DNA of 32,294 bases from Pseudomonas sp. GM48 (GTDB lineage Bacteria > Pseudomonadota > Gammaproteobacteria > Pseudomonadales > Pseudomonadaceae), in NCBI RefSeq assembly GCF_000282335.1, contig NZ_AKJM01000063.1:1-32294 (forward strand). The letters run 5' to 3'. The notes under the pieces were generated by a model that was not told the origin of the DNA, made no database searches, and worked only from the letters and a program-made list of their open reading frames with translations. Positions 28,729 to 32,294 of the stretch are shown piece by piece. Made by a program: the position numbers and the translations under genes. Every line of letters begins with the position of its first letter. The stretch's first letter is position 1.

Positions 28729-31125
28729 TCAGGCCCCATCCAATGGCACTCGCACACTCAGCGTCGTGCCTTCACCCGGCTCACTCTCAAGGGATAACTC
28801 ACCGCCCAGGATCAACACCCGCTCACGCATACCGACGATCCCAAAGGAAGTTGGCCTGCCCGGCGCGGCGACAAATCCTACACCGTCATCGCTGACCGTC
28901 AGACACAACTCGTCGCCTTCCAGCACCAGTGTCAGTTCAACAGTATGCGCCTGGGCATGGCGCATGACATTGGTCAGCGCTTCCTGAAGGATCCGGAACA
29001 AACCAATTGCCTTGGCATCACTGAGCACCGGCAAGTTGTCCGGCACCTGCACCAGGCACGGAATCTGTGTACGCGCCTCGAATCGCCGGGCCTGCCATTC
29101 GATGGCCGAGGCAATGCCGGCATCGAGAATCGGCGGGCGCAATGCGGTCGCCACGTCGCGAACCAATTGGAAGAGTTGAGCGATCAGGCGCTTCATGCTG
29201 CTCAGGCGCTCATGCAGACCGGGATCAAGCTGCGCATAAGCCAGTTCGCACATGGAGGTTTCCAGCTTGAGCACGGTCAGCATCTGCCCCAGTTCGTCGT
29301 GTACTTCCCGGGCAATACGCGCTTTTTCTTCTTCGCGCACGCTTTCCAGGTGCGCGGACAGCTCACGCAGTTGTTCCCGGGAGCTCGCCAGTTCAAGTTC
29401 GATGCGCTTGCTCTCGCTAATGTCCCAGACGATCCCGTCCCAGACATAGGCGCCGTCTTCCAGCTGACGCGTAATGGCCTTGATTTCCGCCCAGCGCTGC
29501 TCACCCTGGCGCGTAAGGATTCGCCCTTGCCACGACCAGTCGCTGTCGGTGTCCAGCGCATGATCCTGGGTCTGGTGATAGCTGGCCTTGTCGTCCGGAT
29601 GCACGAGGCTGCGCAGGCCTTTATCGCGATGCGCCAGTGTGGCCGGCGAATAACCCACCAGGCTTTCGCTGCCTTCGCTGATATAGGCAAAGTCGATCTG
29701 GCCGGTCACCGGCGCCCGCTCCAGGCGGAAAACCAGTCCCGGAACGTTGGCGGCGATGCCCTGCAACCGCGCCTCGCTTTCCCGCAAGGCGGCCAGGGCG
29801 CGACGCCGCTCGGTGACATCGTTGAGGTAAACCACCAGGTATTCGCCATCGCGAAAGCGCAGGAAGCTCAACGAGACATCGGCCGGCAGGATACTGCCAT
29901 CGGCCCGCACGCAATTGGTTTCGAAGCTTTGCGGGCCCTCTTCACTGGCCCGGGCGCGCTTCCACAGGTTCAGCCAGCGGTCCATGTGCAGGCCGGGCTC
30001 GAAATCGATCAGGGGGCGATCGATGATCCCCCCGGCCGGATAGCCAAGCATGTTTTCCGCCGCGCGGTTGGCGTAGCGCACATGGCTGTCCCAGTTGACC
30101 CAGAGGATACCGACGGTGCTCTGGTCGATGGAAAACTGGGTGAGCCGCAAGGCCTCTTCGCTGGCGGCGCGCAAGGCAATGTCTTCCTGCGCGGCCAACA
30201 AGCGTTGCTCCAGGTTGTGCTGCTGGCGGCGCTGCCAGAACACGATGGCCATGCAACTCAACGCCAGCACGACCAGCAACAGGCAGAGGTTTTGCCAAAA
30301 CCCCGGAGACTCGGTGAGGCGCGGATACTTGGGTTGCAGCCATTGATTGTGCAGTTGTTCCAGATCCTTGGCCGGGATCGCCCGCAATGCACTTTCGACG
30401 ATGCCCGCCAGTTCCGGTTTGTCGCGGCGCGTGGCCACCCGCAGCAACTGCGGCAGGCCGACATCCCCCACCACCACCAATCCGGCGAACTCCGGTTCGA
30501 CGGACAGGCGCCCCAGTTGCGCCTCATCGATCACCGCGTAAGCCGCCTGCTGCCCCGTCAGTAATTGCAATGCCTGGCGTTCCATCGGTACGCCTTGCAG
30601 ATTCAGGTGCGGATAGTTGCCGCGCAGGTAATCGGCAATGGCACTGGGCATGCGCACGGCGACGCGGGTCTGGCTGTCGAGCTTTTCCAGCTCGACCGTG
30701 CCGGCGCTTTTCTGGTCGCTGACCACCAGTTGCGGCACCCGCATGTAAGGGTCGGAAAACTGCCAGAGGCGCAGCCCGCCAGGCGTCTGGGTCAGTCCCG
30801 GGGCGATATCGATTTCACCCTCCCGAGCCGCGACTTCCAGTTGTTCAAGGTCGGAAAAGTTGCGCCAGCTCAGTTCGACATTGAGGTTTTTTGCGAGCCA
30901 CTTCATCAGCTCGACGTTCACCCCGGACAGGCGCTGCAAGCGGCGATCGTATTGCGCATAGGGTGCCTGCAACACCACGCCGACCCGCAATTCGCTCTGC
31001 TGCGCCAGCCAGTGCTGTTGTTTCGGTGACAGTTGGGCAACGTGCGCCGGAGGCACGACTGCCGCCCAGCCCATCAAGGGAAACCACAAACAGCCGATAA
31101 CCCACAGGCAGCGAAAACGCATCAT
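28729..31125 (-). CDS. agtS: sensor histidine kinase with periplasmic solute-binding domain (AgtS-like)
   Basis: A roughly 798-residue membrane kinase. A signal segment (CLWVIGCLWFPLMGWAA) is followed by a periplasmic SBP_bac_3-like domain (about 45-270; LRVGVVLQAPYAQYD, GEIDIAPGLTQTP, YAVIDEAQL). A membrane helix (LLLVVLALSCMAIVFW), two PAS domains, a HisKA_3 dimerisation domain with phospho-acceptor H609 in AREVHDELGQ, and a HATPase (LTNVMRHAQAH, VSDDGVGF, GIVGMRERV) complete it. The NarL-type phosphotransfer domain matches the AgtR-like partner. Two adjacent ATGs (31125 and 31122) are possible; GAGAG lies just upstream. It is divergent from the DUF3530 gene. The name is from PAO1 synteny and architecture. 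Confidence 0.87.
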   Translation of the reverse strand: MMRFRCLWVIGCLWFPLMGWAAVVPPAHVAQLSPKQQHWLAQQSELRVGVVLQAPYAQYDRRLQRLSGVNVELMKWLAKNLNVELSWRNFSDLEQLEVAAREGEIDIAPGLTQTPGGLRLWQFSDPYMRVPQLVVSDQKSAGTVELEKLDSQTRVAVRMPSAIADYLRGNYPHLNLQGVPMERQALQLLTGQQAAYAVIDEAQLGRLSVEPEFAGLVVVGDVGLPQLLRVATRRDKPELAGIVESALRAIPAKDLEQLHNQWLQPKYPRLTESPGFWQNLCLLLVVLALSCMAIVFWQRRQQHNLEQRLLAAQEDIALRAASEEALRLTQFSIDQSTVGILWVNWDSHVRYANRAAENMLGYPAGGIIDRPLIDFEPGLHMDRWLNLWKRARASEEGPQSFETNCVRADGSILPADVSLSFLRFRDGEYLVVYLNDVTERRRALAALRESEARLQGIAANVPGLVFRLERAPVTGQIDFAYISEGSESLVGYSPATLAHRDKGLRSLVHPDDKASYHQTQDHALDTDSDWSWQGRILTRQGEQRWAEIKAITRQLEDGAYVWDGIVWDISESKRIELELASSREQLRELSAHLESVREEEKARIAREVHDELGQMLTVLKLETSMCELAYAQLDPGLHERLSSMKRLIAQLFQLVRDVATALRPPILDAGIASAIEWQARRFEARTQIPCLVQVPDNLPVLSDAKAIGLFRILQEALTNVMRHAQAHTVELTLVLEGDELCLTVSDDGVGFVAAPGRPTSFGIVGMRERVLILGGELSLESEPGEGTTLSVRVPLDGA

Positions 31126-31198
31126 TGAACTCTCACACACTGACAAATACTGACCAACCCATTAGGCTGCCGGAACAACTTCTGGCCTGGAATATCCG

Positions 31199-32188
31199 AT
31201 GCCCCCTGTCTACCGCCTGGCACTGCCAGCATTGTGCCTGTCGTTGATCCTGCCTTGCGCCTTTTCCGTCGAAGCGGCCAACCCGGCGCCAGTCGCCGAA
31301 GAAAAAACCGCCGAAGAAAAACCACTCGAACGTCAGCCGCTGCCTGAGCGTAGTCAGGAAGAAGCGACTGCACTTGAGCGAAAGATCCCGGCTCAGGAAC
31401 AGCAACAACTGCAAGCGGGCACCGACACGTTTCTGGCCTTGTGGAAACCGGCCAACGCCGCCGACCCCAAAGGCGCGGTGATTATCATCCCGGGCGCCGG
31501 CGAAACTGTTGACTGGCCGCAAGCGGTCGGCCCTTTGCGGCGCAAATTGCCGGATGCCGAGTGGAGCAGCCTGAGTATCACCTTGCCGGATCTGCAAAGC
31601 GATGCCATTGCGCCACGAATCGTGGAAGCGCCGCCAGCCCCCAAGCCCCCCGAAACCGGCAGTAAAGATTCGACCACCGCAGCCCCCATCGAACAAGTGG
31701 CCGGTGGCGAGGCCGATGTTGCCGACAAGGCCATCGCCGAATCCCCTGAGGAACAATCCAAGGCCGATGCCGAGCGCATCTTCGCCCGGATCGACGCCGC
31801 TATCGCGTTCGCCGAACAGCAAAGTGCTCGCAGTATCGTGGTGTTGGGACATGGTTCCGGCGCCTATTGGGCCGCGCGCTACCTGAGCGAGAAGCAGCCA
31901 TCGCAAGTCGAGAGACTGGTGATGGTCGCAGCGCAGACACCTGTGGCGGTGAAACCCGGACTGGCAGAGCTGACCCCGACCCTGAAACTGCCGACCGCGG
32001 ATATTTTCTACAAAGACAAAGCGCCGGATCGCAACGCTGCGCTGGAACGCCTGCAGGCCAGCAAACGCCTGAAGTCATCGGCATTCAGCCAGGTCGCGCT
32101 CAAGGCGTTGCCGGATAGCAAGGCCGAACAGGAGCAAATGTTCCGGCGGGTGCGGGGCTGGTTGAATCCGCAGCCTGCGACTGACTGA
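31199..32188 (+). CDS. DUF3530 family secreted alpha/beta-hydrolase-like protein
   Basis: A 329-residue predicted exported protein. The signal peptide MPPVYRLALPALCLSLILPC is followed by a Glu/Ala-rich linker. The core has a nucleophile-elbow-like motif VVLGHGSGAYWAARYL with S220, and an early AVIIIPGAGETVDWP strand-loop typical of alpha/beta hydrolases. A Pro/Ala/Glu-rich low-complexity insert lies at about residues 140-185. DUF3530 proteins are common in Pseudomonas, with no known substrate. It is divergent from the sensor kinase gene. The ribosome binding site is weak (GGAA), so the start is less sure. Confidence 0.8.
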   Translation: MPPVYRLALPALCLSLILPCAFSVEAANPAPVAEEKTAEEKPLERQPLPERSQEEATALERKIPAQEQQQLQAGTDTFLALWKPANAADPKGAVIIIPGAGETVDWPQAVGPLRRKLPDAEWSSLSITLPDLQSDAIAPRIVEAPPAPKPPETGSKDSTTAAPIEQVAGGEADVADKAIAESPEEQSKADAERIFARIDAAIAFAEQQSARSIVVLGHGSGAYWAARYLSEKQPSQVERLVMVAAQTPVAVKPGLAELTPTLKLPTADIFYKDKAPDRNAALERLQASKRLKSSAFSQVALKALPDSKAEQEQMFRRVRGWLNPQPATD

Positions 32189-32205
32189 CAGACCGAGGCG
32201 CTTCA

Positions 32206-32294
32206 TTCGCGAGCAAGCCCGCTCCCACAGGATTAACGTCGCACACAACTTTTGTAATCGACATAAAACCTGTGGGAGCGGGCTTGCTCGCGAA
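32206..32294. repeat. REP inverted pair (REPIN) at the right edge
   Basis: TTCGCGAGCAAGCCCGCTCC at the left is mirrored at the right by GTGGGAGCGGGCTTGCTCGC, ending exactly at the last base. It follows the DUF3530 gene. Confidence 0.9.

Noticed and set aside
28945..30564. 539-residue open frame on the plus strand
   Set aside because: It is antisense to the sensor kinase gene, which has a complete domain order on the other strand.

Overview
The window is a stretch of Pseudomonas chromosome, most likely from the P. fluorescens group. The evidence is the gene content (Vfr, AgtSR, Coq7, trp genes split into trpE and trpGDC, an EstA-type autotransporter esterase), GC-rich codon use, and at least eight copies of the REP element GTGGGAGCGGGCTTGCTCGC. 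From memory, the gene order matches the P. aeruginosa PAO1 block from about PA0668 (tyrZ) to PA0599, in one continuous run. Only a few genes look added relative to that backbone: estA between trpE and trpG, a lipoate-ligase-like gene between vfr and trpC, and an iron-type alcohol dehydrogenase between the agt transporter and rpe. No CRISPR array, tRNA, prophage, transposase or complete rRNA gene was seen.

Layout. 1-5.7 kb: a probable rRNA operon promoter firing leftward out of the window, then tyrS(-), an M23 peptidoglycan peptidase (+) coupled to anmK(+), a terminator, erpA(-), a terminator and argC(-). 5.7-10.4 kb: a rightward group of hemJ, a nitronate monooxygenase, a DUF805 membrane protein, a short-chain dehydrogenase, a HIT hydrolase and coq7. 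10.4-13.5 kb: speD(-), an OsmC-family protein (-), vfr(+) and the lipoate-ligase-like gene (-). 13.6-21.7 kb: tryptophan biosynthesis, all on the minus strand, with trpGDC split from rpe-gph-trpE by the rightward estA gene. 21.8-31.1 kb: a Fe-alcohol dehydrogenase, then an ABC uptake system (agtABCD-like) and its two-component system (agtR/agtS-like), all minus. The right end has a DUF3530 secreted protein (+) and a REP pair that reaches the last base.

How the genes work together. The trp genes carry chorismate to anthranilate (TrpE/TrpG), then to phosphoribosylanthranilate (TrpD) and, after the TrpF step encoded elsewhere, to indoleglycerol phosphate (TrpC). Both trp transcription units are preceded by the same Trp-rich peptide ending, ARWRWRA-stop. 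Upstream of trpG it is a free short ORF. Upstream of trpE it is the C-terminal tail of the phosphoglycolate phosphatase gene gph. This strongly suggests paired attenuators, one of them built into the end of an enzyme gene, and is the most interesting feature here. M23 peptidase and AnmK fit wall remodelling and recycling. AgtS (periplasmic solute-binding sensor), AgtR and the ABC transporter fit sensing and uptake of a small amine or amino acid; GABA and 5-aminovalerate are the substrates known for the PAO1 homologues. I found no clear undescribed multi-gene system. Most of the window is conserved core genome.
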